Assembly: GCF_013836145.1 (NCBI RefSeq)
Contig: NZ_CP057483.1
Location: 4,278,001 to 4,342,000 of the forward strand
DNA: 64,000 nucleotides
Direction of reading: 5' to 3'
Source: Citrobacter sp. RHB25-C09
GTDB lineage: Bacteria > Pseudomonadota > Gammaproteobacteria > Enterobacterales > Enterobacteriaceae
Shown here in pieces: positions 8,236 to 17,389 of the stretch (positions are counted from its first letter, which is position 1; every line of letters begins with the position of its first letter). Under the pieces are notes generated by a model. The model did no database searches. It had not been told where the DNA came from and saw only the letters and a list, made by a program, of their open reading frames with translations. The position numbers were made by a program, and so were the translations under genes.

Positions 8236-8241
8236 CAAAAT

Positions 8242-8318
8242 TGGTCGGCGAGAGAGGATTCGAACCTCCGACCCACTGGTCCCAAACCAGTTGCGCTACC
8301 AAGCTGCGCTACTCGCCG
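8242..8318 (-). tRNA. proM: tRNA-Pro (UGG)
   Basis: A 77-nt cloverleaf starting CGGCGAGTAGCGCAG and ending with encoded CCA. The anticodon loop TTTGGGA gives anticodon UGG. It is the last gene of the four-tRNA operon, as proM in E. coli. Confidence 0.97.
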
Positions 8319-8360
8319 TTTTACTGCTTTTTTGAATTTTTAGTTCAATTCTTTAAGTCG

Positions 8361-8447
8361 TGGTGCGAGGGGGGGGACTTGAACCCCCACGTCCGTAAGG
8401 ACACTAACACCTGAAGCTAGCGCGTCTACCAATTCCGCCACCTTCGC
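8361..8447 (-). tRNA. leuT: tRNA-Leu (CAG)
   Basis: An 87-nt class II tRNA with a long variable arm (GTGTCCTTACGGACGT region), encoded CCA and anticodon CAG in the loop TTCAGGT. The acceptor stem has the A-C mismatch also present in E. coli tRNA-Leu1. Third gene of the operon. Confidence 0.97.
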
Positions 8448-8466
8448 ATTTCACAACTTTTAATAA

Positions 8467-8543
8467 TGGGGTGGCTAATGGGATTCGAACCCACGACAAC
8501 TGGAATCACAATCCAGGGCTCTACCAACTGAGCTATAGCCACC
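8467..8543 (-). tRNA. hisR: tRNA-His (GUG)
   Basis: A 77-nt tRNA including the extra 5' G (G-1) pairing with the C before CCA, the identity element read by histidyl-tRNA synthetase. The anticodon is GUG in TTGTGAT. Second gene of the operon. Confidence 0.97.
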
Positions 8544-8599
8544 ACTACAAATCTTTTTACGCGGTTATCAAAACCACCGCAGCTCCAGCACCGGGTTAA

Positions 8600-8676
<77 letters not shown>

Positions 8677-8697
8677 TTAGCGCCGTTGCGGGGGTGG

Positions 8698-8726
8698 ATA
8701 ATACGGACTTCACACCCCGCTGTCTA
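8698..8726 (-). promoter_or_regulatory. tRNA operon promoter
   Basis: Minus strand: TAGACA (8721-8726), a 17-bp spacer, then TATTAT (8698-8703). The -10 box is followed by a GC-rich discriminator (CCACCCCCGC), the hallmark of stable-RNA promoters under stringent (ppGpp/DksA) control. It sits just upstream of argX. Confidence 0.88.
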
Positions 8727-8778
8727 GTGCCTTTTTAAATAAAATGCGCGTTTGGTTACGCTTTGTGCATTTTGCTGC

Positions 8779-10164
8779 TTATTCCCCCGCTTTCCGGGCG
8801 TTACCCTGTCGATTAAGGCCAAAAATCTTGTAAATGACCGTCACCGCAAGCAGGAAGATGATGCCGACAAACAGCGACATACGCGTGTCTTCATTAAAGT
8901 ACATGCCGATTAAAACGCAAATCAGGAAGGCCATCGTCAGATAGTTTGCCCACGGGAACAGAATGGAGCGGAACGGATGGCTGGCGATTGCCGCTTTATG
9001 CGCCTGACGAAAACGAAGCTGGCTAATCAGGATCACAAACCACGGCACCATGCCGGGCAATACGCTGGCGCTGTAGACATAGACAAATACGCGCTGCGGA
9101 TTGGGGATGATGTAGTTCAGGCAAGAGCCGACCAGCAAGATCACTATCGACAGAGCCACGCCAGCTACCGGTACGCCATGACGCGACACTTTCGCCATCG
9201 CTGCGGGTAGCTGACGATTCTTCGCCAGTGCGTAGAGCATACGTCCACAGCTATACATCCCGCTGTTACAGCCAGAGAGCGCCGCCGTCAGAACGACAAA
9301 GTTGATAATGCCCGCAGCAGCGGTAATACCGATTTTGGCGAAGGTCAGCACGAACGGACTGCCGTTGCTGCCAATTTCATTCCACGGGAAAATAGTGACG
9401 ATAACGAAAATGGCGCCTACGTAGAAAATCAGGATTCGCCACAGCACTTTGCCAACCGCACTGCGCAGAGTCACCTGTGGGTTCTTCGCTTCACCCGCGG
9501 TAATGCCGATGAGTTCCACACCCTGATACGACGCGACCACAATACACAATGCGGTGAGGAAGCCTTTCCAGCCACCGGCAAAAAAGCCGCCGTGCTCGGT
9601 CAGATTGCTAAAGCCGATCGCCTGTCCGCCGTTACCGAAGCCAAAGAAAATCACCCCCAGTCCGATAACAATCATCACGATGATGGTGGTGACTTTGATC
9701 ATCGCAAACCAGAACTCAATCTCGCCATATAGACGCACGGCAGCCAGGTTTGCCAGTGCCACTAGCCCAACGGCGATCAGCGCGGGTATCCACTGTGCCA
9801 TCTCCGGGAACCAGAATTGCACATAGACGCCGATAGCGGTGATTTCTGAGATCCCAACCGCCATCCACATAAACCAGTAGGACCACGCAGTGAGATAGCC
9901 GAAGAATGGACTCATATAGCGGTGGGCGTAGACGGCGAAGGAACCGGCGACCGGCTCCAGGAACAGCATCTCGCCCATTGAACGCATGATGAAAAAGACG
10001 AACAGCCCGGCGACGATATACGCCAGCAGGACCGACGGCCCAGCCCATTTTAGGGTGCTGGCCGCCCCCATAAACAGACCGACGCCAATGGTGCCCCCGA
10101 GGGCAATTAATTCGATGTGACGAGCCTCCAGCCCACGCTGTAGCTCAGGTTTATTCTCTGCCAT
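8779..10164 (-). CDS. yifK: YifK (ThrP), APC-family amino-acid permease
   Basis: Amino-acid/proton symporter of the APC superfamily, reported as a threonine/serine importer and also named ThrP. From ATG 10164 (preceded by AGAGG) the protein has 461 residues, as in E. coli; the frame stays open upstream but adds 27 unsupported residues. Motifs include Gly-Leu-Glu-Ala-Arg-His-Ile near residue 11 and the Gly-Gly-Thr-Ile-Gly-Val-Gly helix-1 break, with about 12 membrane helices. In enterobacteria yifK mRNA is a GcvB small-RNA target and responds to Lrp. It lies between the tRNA operon and wecG. Confidence 0.95.
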   Translation of the reverse strand: MAENKPELQRGLEARHIELIALGGTIGVGLFMGAASTLKWAGPSVLLAYIVAGLFVFFIMRSMGEMLFLEPVAGSFAVYAHRYMSPFFGYLTAWSYWFMWMAVGISEITAIGVYVQFWFPEMAQWIPALIAVGLVALANLAAVRLYGEIEFWFAMIKVTTIIVMIVIGLGVIFFGFGNGGQAIGFSNLTEHGGFFAGGWKGFLTALCIVVASYQGVELIGITAGEAKNPQVTLRSAVGKVLWRILIFYVGAIFVIVTIFPWNEIGSNGSPFVLTFAKIGITAAAGIINFVVLTAALSGCNSGMYSCGRMLYALAKNRQLPAAMAKVSRHGVPVAGVALSIVILLVGSCLNYIIPNPQRVFVYVYSASVLPGMVPWFVILISQLRFRQAHKAAIASHPFRSILFPWANYLTMAFLICVLIGMYFNEDTRMSLFVGIIFLLAVTVIYKIFGLNRQGNARKAGE

Positions 10165-10279
10165 ACGTCCTCTTATTGTGTTTGCATACGTTCCGGCTTT
10201 ACCGGTTATTGTTATGGGTACACGAGGGGGCGCATGGTTTCGCAAATTTTGCTAAATGGCAAATGAAGCGTTAAAAAAA

Positions 10280-11020
10280 TTACAGGTTTCCGCTGTAGTG
10301 CCAACGCAGGTAACGCAGCAAACGGAGCTGGCGCGTAATTCGGCTAGGCTGCGAAAGCAAGCGGTACAGCCACTCCAGGCCAAGATTCTGCCATAGCTTA
10401 GGCGCACGCTTAACGTGTCCTGTAAAAACGTCGTACGTGCCGCCCACGCCCATATACAGCGCATGCGGATGCACCTCGCGGCAATCACGCATAAAGATTT
10501 CTTGTTTTGGCGAGCCCATTGCCACGGTGACGATTTGCGCGCCACTGGCATGGATCCGCGCAAACAGCGCCTGGCGCTGATCGGGCTGAAAATACCCATC
10601 CTGACTGCCCACGATATTAACGTTCCACTGCGCGCGCAGTTTCGCTTCCGTTTGCGCCAGCACGTCAGGCTTTCCGCCGACGAGGAATACCGGCGTTCCT
10701 TCCTGACCCGCCCGCGCCATCAGCTCTTCCCAGAGATCGGCCCCTGCCACGCGTGATACCTGCGCTTGCGGGAATTTTTTCCGCACCGAGCGCACAACGC
10801 TAATACCGTCGGCATATTTAAATTCCGCCGCTTCAATTAACGTTCTGACTTCAGGGTTATCTTCCGCTGTCAGCATCTTTTCCGCATTGATTGCCACCAG
10901 CGTGCCCTGCTTAAGCTGACCACCGGCAAACAGGTAGTTAAGCGCATGCTGCATATCGCGCCAGCCGATCAACTGGAGGCCACGCAACGCATACAGTGGG
11001 GCCGTTGTATTATCAGTCAT
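10280..11020 (-). CDS. wecG: UDP-N-acetyl-D-mannosaminuronate transferase
   Basis: Adds ManNAcA from UDP-ManNAcA to undecaprenyl-PP-GlcNAc (lipid I), the second step of ECA repeat assembly on the cytoplasmic face. The 246 residues have the WecG/TagA/CpsF (GT26) pattern, including the Tyr-Ala-Asp-Gly segment, Gly-Ser-Gln-Asp-Gly-Tyr-Phe and the Met-Gly-Ser-Pro-Lys-Gln-Glu motif. It is the last gene of the wec cluster, two bases after wzyE. A short TTTGC/GCAAA hairpin lies past the stop. Confidence 0.97.
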   Translation of the reverse strand: MTDNTTAPLYALRGLQLIGWRDMQHALNYLFAGGQLKQGTLVAINAEKMLTAEDNPEVRTLIEAAEFKYADGISVVRSVRKKFPQAQVSRVAGADLWEELMARAGQEGTPVFLVGGKPDVLAQTEAKLRAQWNVNIVGSQDGYFQPDQRQALFARIHASGAQIVTVAMGSPKQEIFMRDCREVHPHALYMGVGGTYDVFTGHVKRAPKLWQNLGLEWLYRLLSQPSRITRQLRLLRYLRWHYSGNL

Positions 11021-11022
11021 TA

Positions 11023-12375
11023 CTATCCTTCAATGTGTTTCCGGGATGGGATTTCCAGGCGTTTGCGAATCAGCCCCGCGGTGTCAAAAAGCCAGTACAG
11101 AAGCTTCGCTACCATCAGGCAAGCGCCAAAAACGACAAGGAAAAAAACCACACGCGAGACAAACGAATCCAGCCCTTCACGCGCCAGCACAATCATATTG
11201 AAGATCGCGCCAAAGCAGAAACTGTGCAAAATCGCGGCCTTGTAGCGGTTTGTCTCACGGTTACCTAACTCATACAGCCAGTCGAACCATTTAATGATAA
11301 GCCCCACTACAATCGCGCCCAGGGGGATAAACAGCGCGCCGCCCATCACCACCAGCGACCCAATAAGCGTAGGCGAGATCGCCAGACCGGAATGGTTGTT
11401 CAACACTTCCCAGGTAAAGTAGTTGGCGGCATTGAGCACTACACTGGGTCGCCCTGGCCACAGCCAGGAAGGGATAAAGACGTAGAAGTCACGGACAATC
11501 GGCGCCAGCCCCTGGAAGTCGATTTTGTCGTAATTCTTCAGCAGCAGCGCCAGGTTCTCCCATGGGGAAAAGGTGTCGCGGGTCAGGTACAGAAACGTAT
11601 AAAACGCCTCATCGCCGCTGACGTTCATCCCATATCGCTTCAACGCCAGCCAGAACATCCCCACAATCCCCAGCACACCCGCCGCAACCAGCATCCAGAG
11701 CGAGATCCAACCGCGAATAATGCCAATGAACAGGAAGATAGCGAACGCGATGATGATGTTAGCGCGCGTACCACCCACGATCATATAGGTCAGCAGACCA
11801 AACGCGACGGTACTGACCAGGAAGAACAGCCACGCTTTACTGTCCTGACGCAGGAAATAGACCACCAGCATCGCTGGGATAAAAAAGTAGAAGAAGCGCT
11901 TTAGCGCTACGCCGGAAACTTCGCTGGAGAAAATCTGGCTGTAGGAGTTCAGACGGAACAGCAGAAACCCGTTGTGCATGAAGAAGATGCCAACGCTGAC
12001 AAGCGCGATCCCCATCAGAATAATCCAGGTCAGATGGGTTTCGACGCGGTTCATGGTGAACAGGGGTTTGCGCGGCGCATCCGCGACTCGCTTGCGTAAC
12101 CGGGTCTTGTAGGTCACATAATAAACTGCGTAGAAAGAGGCGGCGGAAAGCAGCGCCTGCAGCAGGATTTCCGGCGGCGCGACTCCCACATCAAAACGGA
12201 ACACCAGCACGCTGGTCAGCGGGAAACCAAAAAAGAAGGTCAGCAAAAACAGCAGCGAGAAAAAGACGTTGAAGTTAAAGCGCACGCGGCGGAACTCAAA
12301 CCACGTCAGCGTGACGATAAAGAGTGTCGCGAGTAGCCAGACCGCAAACAAACCGCTGAATTGCATCAGGCTCAT
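11023..12375 (-). CDS. wzyE: ECA polymerase WzyE
   Basis: Integral inner-membrane polymerase that joins ECA trisaccharide repeats on the periplasmic face. It has 450 residues, the usual length, with around 11 hydrophobic helices and a large loop rich in Trp and Tyr around residues 270-330. Its start overlaps the wecF stop by four bases (ATGA-type coupling). WzzE sets the chain length of its product. Confidence 0.96.
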   Translation of the reverse strand: MSLMQFSGLFAVWLLATLFIVTLTWFEFRRVRFNFNVFFSLLFLLTFFFGFPLTSVLVFRFDVGVAPPEILLQALLSAASFYAVYYVTYKTRLRKRVADAPRKPLFTMNRVETHLTWIILMGIALVSVGIFFMHNGFLLFRLNSYSQIFSSEVSGVALKRFFYFFIPAMLVVYFLRQDSKAWLFFLVSTVAFGLLTYMIVGGTRANIIIAFAIFLFIGIIRGWISLWMLVAAGVLGIVGMFWLALKRYGMNVSGDEAFYTFLYLTRDTFSPWENLALLLKNYDKIDFQGLAPIVRDFYVFIPSWLWPGRPSVVLNAANYFTWEVLNNHSGLAISPTLIGSLVVMGGALFIPLGAIVVGLIIKWFDWLYELGNRETNRYKAAILHSFCFGAIFNMIVLAREGLDSFVSRVVFFLVVFGACLMVAKLLYWLFDTAGLIRKRLEIPSRKHIEG

Positions 12376-13451
12376 ACGGCCTCCCCTGCGGCGATCTGTA
12401 AGGCATGATGCCAGGGCTGCAAATAGTTCGGGCTGAAGAAGGTAATGTTATTTTTGTCCACGGAAGCCAGTTGGCGCTGCGCCTCACGCACCACCTGCTC
12501 GTTCAGTTCATCAGTGGTAAATAACACCGGCAGATGCTGCTCCACCATATCCTGCCAGAACGGGTTTTCGCGGTTCAGCACGCACGGCACGCCAGCCTGG
12601 ATCAGCAAACATAACGTGCCAATCCCCTGTTGACGCGCAAAAATAAAGTAACCGAGATCGCACTGGCGCAGCAGCGCTAAATAGTCGTCAAATTCCAGTT
12701 TATCGCTGAGAATTTGCACGTTTTCCGCGCTGAACAGTGCCAGGCCCGCCTTGCGCACTTCCGCGATATAGGCCTCGTTGTTGGCCGGGTACCCCATCGG
12801 CACAATGACGTTTACCGTATCGCCAAACTGCTGATGCACGGCTTTTAGCGCGGCAATATGTTCATTGCTCCGATCGCCGGAGTTCCCCACCAGCACGGTC
12901 ATTTTCCCGGAACGTTGGCGATCGTTCACCATATTGTTGAGGGACGGGTCCATTCGCGTCGGGAAGTAAAGCAGTTCCCCACGCACACCAGGGTGATGCT
13001 GGGCGAAATAGCTCAGGTCGCCACGGGTTGCGAACACGCAGCCTACGCGGTTTTGCGCCATGCGGCGTATCGGGTAGAACAGTCTGAACTTCAGGCCGCT
13101 TGAGACTTCATAGAGATCCGCGCCCCAGATATGCCAGTTAAACTGACTGGGCTTAATGCCGCCGCTTAATAACGCCAGCCACAGCGCGGTATTGAACTGA
13201 CCATGAAAGAAAAAACGCTGCTCGCGATTCGCTTTGGCCCTGGCGATCACCGCCTCTGCCAGCGCTTTTTTACCGCTGTAGAATGACAAGGAAAGCGTCG
13301 GACAGCTTTCCGTCAGGCCGGTATCCTGACCCGCAACCATAAACACGCGGGCGTGCTCGCTGTCCGCTGCCAGCGCATCGTTGAAAAACCGCAGTACGGT
13401 TTGATTGTGGTGTGGGATATCCGATCCCAGTACGTGAATCAGTACAGTCAT
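12372..13451 (-). CDS. wecF: TDP-Fuc4NAc:lipid II Fuc4NAc transferase
   Basis: Transfers 4-acetamido-4,6-dideoxy-D-galactose (Fuc4NAc) from its TDP donor to lipid II, completing the ECA trisaccharide (GT56 family, also called RffT). The protein has 359 residues, as in E. coli, without membrane segments, so it is a peripheral cytoplasmic enzyme. It overlaps wzxE and wzyE by four bases at each end, so these genes are probably translated as a coupled block. Confidence 0.96.
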   Translation of the reverse strand: MTVLIHVLGSDIPHHNQTVLRFFNDALAADSEHARVFMVAGQDTGLTESCPTLSLSFYSGKKALAEAVIARAKANREQRFFFHGQFNTALWLALLSGGIKPSQFNWHIWGADLYEVSSGLKFRLFYPIRRMAQNRVGCVFATRGDLSYFAQHHPGVRGELLYFPTRMDPSLNNMVNDRQRSGKMTVLVGNSGDRSNEHIAALKAVHQQFGDTVNVIVPMGYPANNEAYIAEVRKAGLALFSAENVQILSDKLEFDDYLALLRQCDLGYFIFARQQGIGTLCLLIQAGVPCVLNRENPFWQDMVEQHLPVLFTTDELNEQVVREAQRQLASVDKNNITFFSPNYLQPWHHALQIAAGEAV

Positions 13452-14698
13452 GCCCGCCTACGCCAGAGTAAAAATACGCCGCAACAAAGTGAAAAATAGA
13501 CGATATACGTTGCCATATAGGCCTGCGCTGCGCCCAGCGCGCCGTGCGCGGGGATCAGCCAGTGGGCAAACGCCGTCAGTAAAATAAACTGGCTGATTTC
13601 AGCCAGAATATAAAAACGCAGTGACGCTTTCGCAATCACCAGATAACCAAATACATATGCGCCGACTTTCAGCACATCCCCAACCAGTTGCCACGCGAAG
13701 AGATCGCGCATGGCGGTAAACTTGTCAGAGAAAAGCAGCCAGATTGCAACGTCGCGCAGCAGCCAGACGGTGAAGCTCGCCGCCGCCACCGCAGGCAGGA
13801 CAAACTTCAGCGATTTCAGCAGCTCACGCGTGATGTCTCGCTTCTCGGTCAGACGCGACAGCGTCGGCAGCAGATAAACGCTGAACGAGGCCGTAATAAA
13901 TTGCAGGTAAGCGTCAGAGATACTGCTCACCCCCTGCCAGATCCCCACCTCTTCCCAGCTGTAGTGCGCCGCCAGCAGGTTTCGCATCATCACGTAGGCC
14001 ACCGGCAGCGTGACGGAAGTGATCAGCGCCATCAGGGTAAACTTGCTGAGCTTTCCGGCAAGGCCGTTATCCCATGAAGGCTTCAGGTAGCGCAGAGGGA
14101 GTGTTCCGCGCTTAAGCAACATCATCGCCGCCGGGATGACCACCAGCGCAGGCACCAGCGCCAGACCAAGCAGTGCGCCTTCATAACCCCCCAGGCGGTA
14201 ACAGCCGTAATAGGCAATAACGCCGATCAGGCTACCGACAATCAGTGACAGCGCATTACCGGCAGCATCGCGAAAACCTTTCATCAGCGCCAGCAGCAGG
14301 TTTGCCCAGGCGATGCCCATCTGCACCAGCGCCACTAAGCGCACCAGCCCCTGATACTGAGTATGGCCGAATAATCCCTGGCTGATCGGCGCTGCCGCCA
14401 GCAGAAACACCAGCGCCAGCAGCGTGGAAAACCCCAGCACCATCGCGGAAGAAGTGCCGACGACCGCGCGCAGTTGTGCGGGATTATCATGGAACTGCGC
14501 CACGTATTTGGTGACGCCGTTGAAGATGCCGGCACCAGCCAGCACACCCAGCACGGTCACCATCTGGCGGAAGTTTCCCGCCTGCCCGACGCCCGCCGGG
14601 CCAAATGAGACGGCCAGCAGTTTAACGACCAATAAACCGGCACCAATTTTGACCAGCGTGCTGGCTGCCGTCCACAGGGACGCTTTTGCTAGCGACAT
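13448..14698 (-). CDS. wzxE: ECA lipid III flippase WzxE
   Basis: Flips undecaprenyl-PP-linked trisaccharide (lipid III) to the periplasmic side. It has 416 residues with about 12 membrane helices and belongs to the Wzx group of the MOP exporter superfamily; the N-terminus reads as a typical helix 1 with an amphipathic start. One base separates it from the wecE stop, and it overlaps wecF by four bases. Confidence 0.96.
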   Translation of the reverse strand: MSLAKASLWTAASTLVKIGAGLLVVKLLAVSFGPAGVGQAGNFRQMVTVLGVLAGAGIFNGVTKYVAQFHDNPAQLRAVVGTSSAMVLGFSTLLALVFLLAAAPISQGLFGHTQYQGLVRLVALVQMGIAWANLLLALMKGFRDAAGNALSLIVGSLIGVIAYYGCYRLGGYEGALLGLALVPALVVIPAAMMLLKRGTLPLRYLKPSWDNGLAGKLSKFTLMALITSVTLPVAYVMMRNLLAAHYSWEEVGIWQGVSSISDAYLQFITASFSVYLLPTLSRLTEKRDITRELLKSLKFVLPAVAAASFTVWLLRDVAIWLLFSDKFTAMRDLFAWQLVGDVLKVGAYVFGYLVIAKASLRFYILAEISQFILLTAFAHWLIPAHGALGAAQAYMATYIVYFSLCCGVFLLWRRRA

Positions 14699-14699
14699 G

Positions 14700-15830
14700 T
14701 CAGGCGAAATAGTTCAGCAATGTTGTAATCACCGTGCGCTGATTCACTGCCGACAGGTTGTAAAATAGCGGCAGACGGAGCAGACGCTCGCTCTCTTTGG
14801 TGGTGTAGCGATCTTCACCCACAAACGTGCCGAACGTCTCTCCCGCCGGGCTGGCATGGAGCGGAATGTAATGGAACACCGCCATGATTTCCGCTTCTTT
14901 CAAAAAGCCGATCAGCGCGCTCCGGTCATCAATATCACGCAGTTTGATATAAAACATGTGTGCGTTGTGCTTGCAGTCATCCGGAATGGATGGCAGCTCA
15001 ATTCTTCCGGCACGCGCCAGCGGTGCCAGTGCATCATAATAGGTCTGCCATAACGCCAGACGCTGCTGATTGATGCGGTCTGCGGCTTCCAGTTGCGCCC
15101 ACAGATAGGCAGCCTGGAGATCGGCCATCAGATAGCTTGAACCGATATCGCGCCAGGTGTACTTATCCACCTGCCCCCGGAAGAACTGGCTACGGTTGGT
15201 ACCTTTTTCGCGAATGATCTCAGCACGTTCGATGAGCTTACGATCGTTAATCAGCGTCGCCCCGCCCTCACCGCCCGCGGTGTAGTTTTTGGTTTCGTGA
15301 AAGCTAAAGCAACCGATATGACCAATTGTCCCCAGCGCACGGCCTTTGTAAGTCGACATTACCCCTTGCGCGGCGTCTTCCACCACAAACAGATTGTACT
15401 TCTCCGCCAGAGCCATAATTGTGTCCATTTCACAGGCTACGCCTGCGTAATGCACCGGCACAATCACCCGTGTTTTGTCGGTAATTGCCGCTTCAATTAA
15501 GGATTCATCGATGTTCAGGGTATCCGGGCGGATATCGACAAAGACGATTTTGGCTCCGCGCAGCACAAAAGCATTCGCCGTGGAGACGAAGGTGTAACTT
15601 GGCATGATCACTTCATCGCCGGGCTGGATATCCAACAGCAGCGCCGCCATTTCCAGCGAGGCCGTGCAGGACGGCGTCAACAATACTTTCGCGCTACCAA
15701 AACGCTGCTCCAGCCATTGCTGGCAGCGACGGGTAAAACCACCATCGCCGCACAGTTTGCCGCTGCCCATCGCAGACTGCATATAGTCGAGTTCGGTTCC
15801 CACCACCGGCGGTGCGTTAAATGGAATCAT
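14700..15830 (-). CDS. wecE: dTDP-4-amino-4,6-dideoxygalactose transaminase
   Basis: PLP enzyme (also RffA) that converts dTDP-4-keto-6-deoxyglucose with glutamate to dTDP-4-amino-4,6-dideoxygalactose, on the way to Fuc4NAc. Start at ATG 15830 gives the usual 376 residues; the frame is open upstream into wecD but without family similarity. Lys181, in the Phe-His-Glu-Thr-Lys-Asn-Tyr motif, is the Schiff-base lysine of the DegT/DnrJ/EryC1 family. The gene starts four bases after the wecD stop. Confidence 0.97.
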   Translation of the reverse strand: MIPFNAPPVVGTELDYMQSAMGSGKLCGDGGFTRRCQQWLEQRFGSAKVLLTPSCTASLEMAALLLDIQPGDEVIMPSYTFVSTANAFVLRGAKIVFVDIRPDTLNIDESLIEAAITDKTRVIVPVHYAGVACEMDTIMALAEKYNLFVVEDAAQGVMSTYKGRALGTIGHIGCFSFHETKNYTAGGEGGATLINDRKLIERAEIIREKGTNRSQFFRGQVDKYTWRDIGSSYLMADLQAAYLWAQLEAADRINQQRLALWQTYYDALAPLARAGRIELPSIPDDCKHNAHMFYIKLRDIDDRSALIGFLKEAEIMAVFHYIPLHASPAGETFGTFVGEDRYTTKESERLLRLPLFYNLSAVNQRTVITTLLNYFA

Positions 15831-15834
15831 TTTT

Positions 15835-16512
15835 TCACCTGTATAACCAGTACGCGGTGCTTTCCACATTCGCACCGCTTTGAATATAACGTTTAAGCGC
15901 GGCGGTGTTACCCATTTGGGTCGCCACCCGCAGTGTTGTTTTGCCGCGAGCCTGCGCCCAGCCAAGCGCAGCCTCCATCAGTTCGCTACCTGCACCGCGG
16001 CCGGCCAGTAAGCCAATTCGCGCCTCGCTCTCGCTTAGCTCGCGCAGCGAGACATAACCGCGAATGGTGCCATCGTCGGCTCGCAGGATCAGGCATTGGT
16101 GATCAAACGTGCCACGCACCGCATTCTCTATCCACTGCGCATAAAAACGGGCGCTGGCATCCGGCGCGTACCAGGGCGAGCGAAAGCGGCTTTGCGCAAA
16201 CGCGGTGGCAGCAAGCTGACGTAACGCTGCAATATCGCTCAGTTGTGCAATTTCCACGCCAGTCTTTATCGGTACGCGGCTAACGGGCAGGGCAAAATCC
16301 ACTTCCCCTTCCACCAGGGAAAAACCCAACGCCTGTAAGGCATCCAGCTCGTCAGTATTGGCGGCGGGGATTTTAGCCTGCACCCGTGACCAGGCCTGCA
16401 ATGCCTCCAGCGTTAACAGTGGCGCCGCAACGTCCATTCGCACAATGGCACTATTCACGCCAAAGAAGGTATTTTCCCAGCCCAGCGGCTCAATACTGGC
16501 GCGGACGTGCAC
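15835..16512 (-). CDS. wecD: dTDP-fucosamine acetyltransferase
   Basis: GNAT-fold N-acetyltransferase (also RffC) that acetylates dTDP-4-amino-4,6-dideoxygalactose with acetyl-CoA to give dTDP-Fuc4NAc. It has 225 residues; the acetyl-CoA loop is seen as Gly-Leu-Leu-Ala-Gly-Arg-Gly-Ala-Gly near residue 170. The start is GTG 16512, which lies inside the end of rffH (23-base overlap); the N-terminal residues after it match the family, and no other start nearby is plausible. The N-terminal half is more variable than in neighbouring enzymes. Confidence 0.94.
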   Translation of the reverse strand: MHVRASIEPLGWENTFFGVNSAIVRMDVAAPLLTLEALQAWSRVQAKIPAANTDELDALQALGFSLVEGEVDFALPVSRVPIKTGVEIAQLSDIAALRQLAATAFAQSRFRSPWYAPDASARFYAQWIENAVRGTFDHQCLILRADDGTIRGYVSLRELSESEARIGLLAGRGAGSELMEAALGWAQARGKTTLRVATQMGNTAALKRYIQSGANVESTAYWLYR

Positions 16513-17371
16513 GAAGCAGCTCCAGCAAATATTGGCCGTATCCGGTTTTCGCTAATGCGCTGGCGGCGCGTTTTACGCCTTCATCATCCAGCCAGCCATT
16601 ACGCCAGGCGATCTCTTCCAGACAGGCAATTTTGAACCCCTGACGCTTCTCAACCGTTTGCACAAAGCTGCTCGCCTCAATCAGGCTGTCATGGGTTCCC
16701 GTATCAAGCCAGGCAAAACCGCGCCCCAGCAACTCAACCGTCAGATTACCTGCTTCCAGGTACATTTGGTTGATAGAGGTAATCTCCAGTTCGCCACGTT
16801 CGGAAGGTTTTACGCGCTTCGCGTATTCCACGACCTTACTGTCATAGAAATAGAGCCCGGTAACCGCCCAGTTAGACTTCGGCTGTTTCGGCTTTTCTTC
16901 CAGCGAGATGGCGCGAAAATCGTCGTCGAACTCCACCACGCCAAAGCGTTCCGGGTCCATGACCTGATAGCCAAACACCGTCGCCCCTTCGGTACGCGCA
17001 GCAACGTGCCGCAATTTGGGACTGAACCCCTGGCCGAAGAAGATGTTATCGCCAAGCACCAGGCAAGAGGGCTCGCCGTTCAGAAAGGTTTCGCCGATGA
17101 TAAACGCCTGTGCCAACCCGTCCGGGCTAGGCTGCTCGGCGTACTGTAAGTCGATCCCAAAGTCAGAACCATCACCCAGCAGGCGCTGAAAGTAGCCTTT
17201 ATCTTCCGGCGTAGTGATAATCAGAATTTCACGGATCCCGGCCAGCATCAGGACTGACAGCGGGTAGTAAATCATCGGCTTGTCGTAGATCGGCAGCAGT
17301 TGCTTCGAGACACCACGCGTGATGGGGTGCAAACGAGTGCCGGAGCCGCCCGCAAGAATAATACCTTTCAT
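16490..17371 (-). CDS. rffH: Glucose-1-phosphate thymidylyltransferase
   Basis: Makes dTDP-glucose from glucose-1-phosphate and dTTP, the first step toward Fuc4NAc; RmlA family, 293 residues. The N-terminal nucleotide loop Gly-Gly-Ser-Gly-Thr-Arg-Leu and the Lys-Gln-Leu-Leu-Pro-Ile-Tyr-Asp-Lys-Pro motif (about 8-32) are intact. A paralogue (rmlA/rfbA) usually exists in O-antigen loci; this ECA copy is placed 18 bp after rffG. The 3' end overlaps wecD. Confidence 0.97.
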   Translation of the reverse strand: MKGIILAGGSGTRLHPITRGVSKQLLPIYDKPMIYYPLSVLMLAGIREILIITTPEDKGYFQRLLGDGSDFGIDLQYAEQPSPDGLAQAFIIGETFLNGEPSCLVLGDNIFFGQGFSPKLRHVAARTEGATVFGYQVMDPERFGVVEFDDDFRAISLEEKPKQPKSNWAVTGLYFYDSKVVEYAKRVKPSERGELEITSINQMYLEAGNLTVELLGRGFAWLDTGTHDSLIEASSFVQTVEKRQGFKIACLEEIAWRNGWLDDEGVKRAASALAKTGYGQYLLELLRARPRQY

Positions 17372-17389
17372 CTGTTCCTCCTCCGGGAA

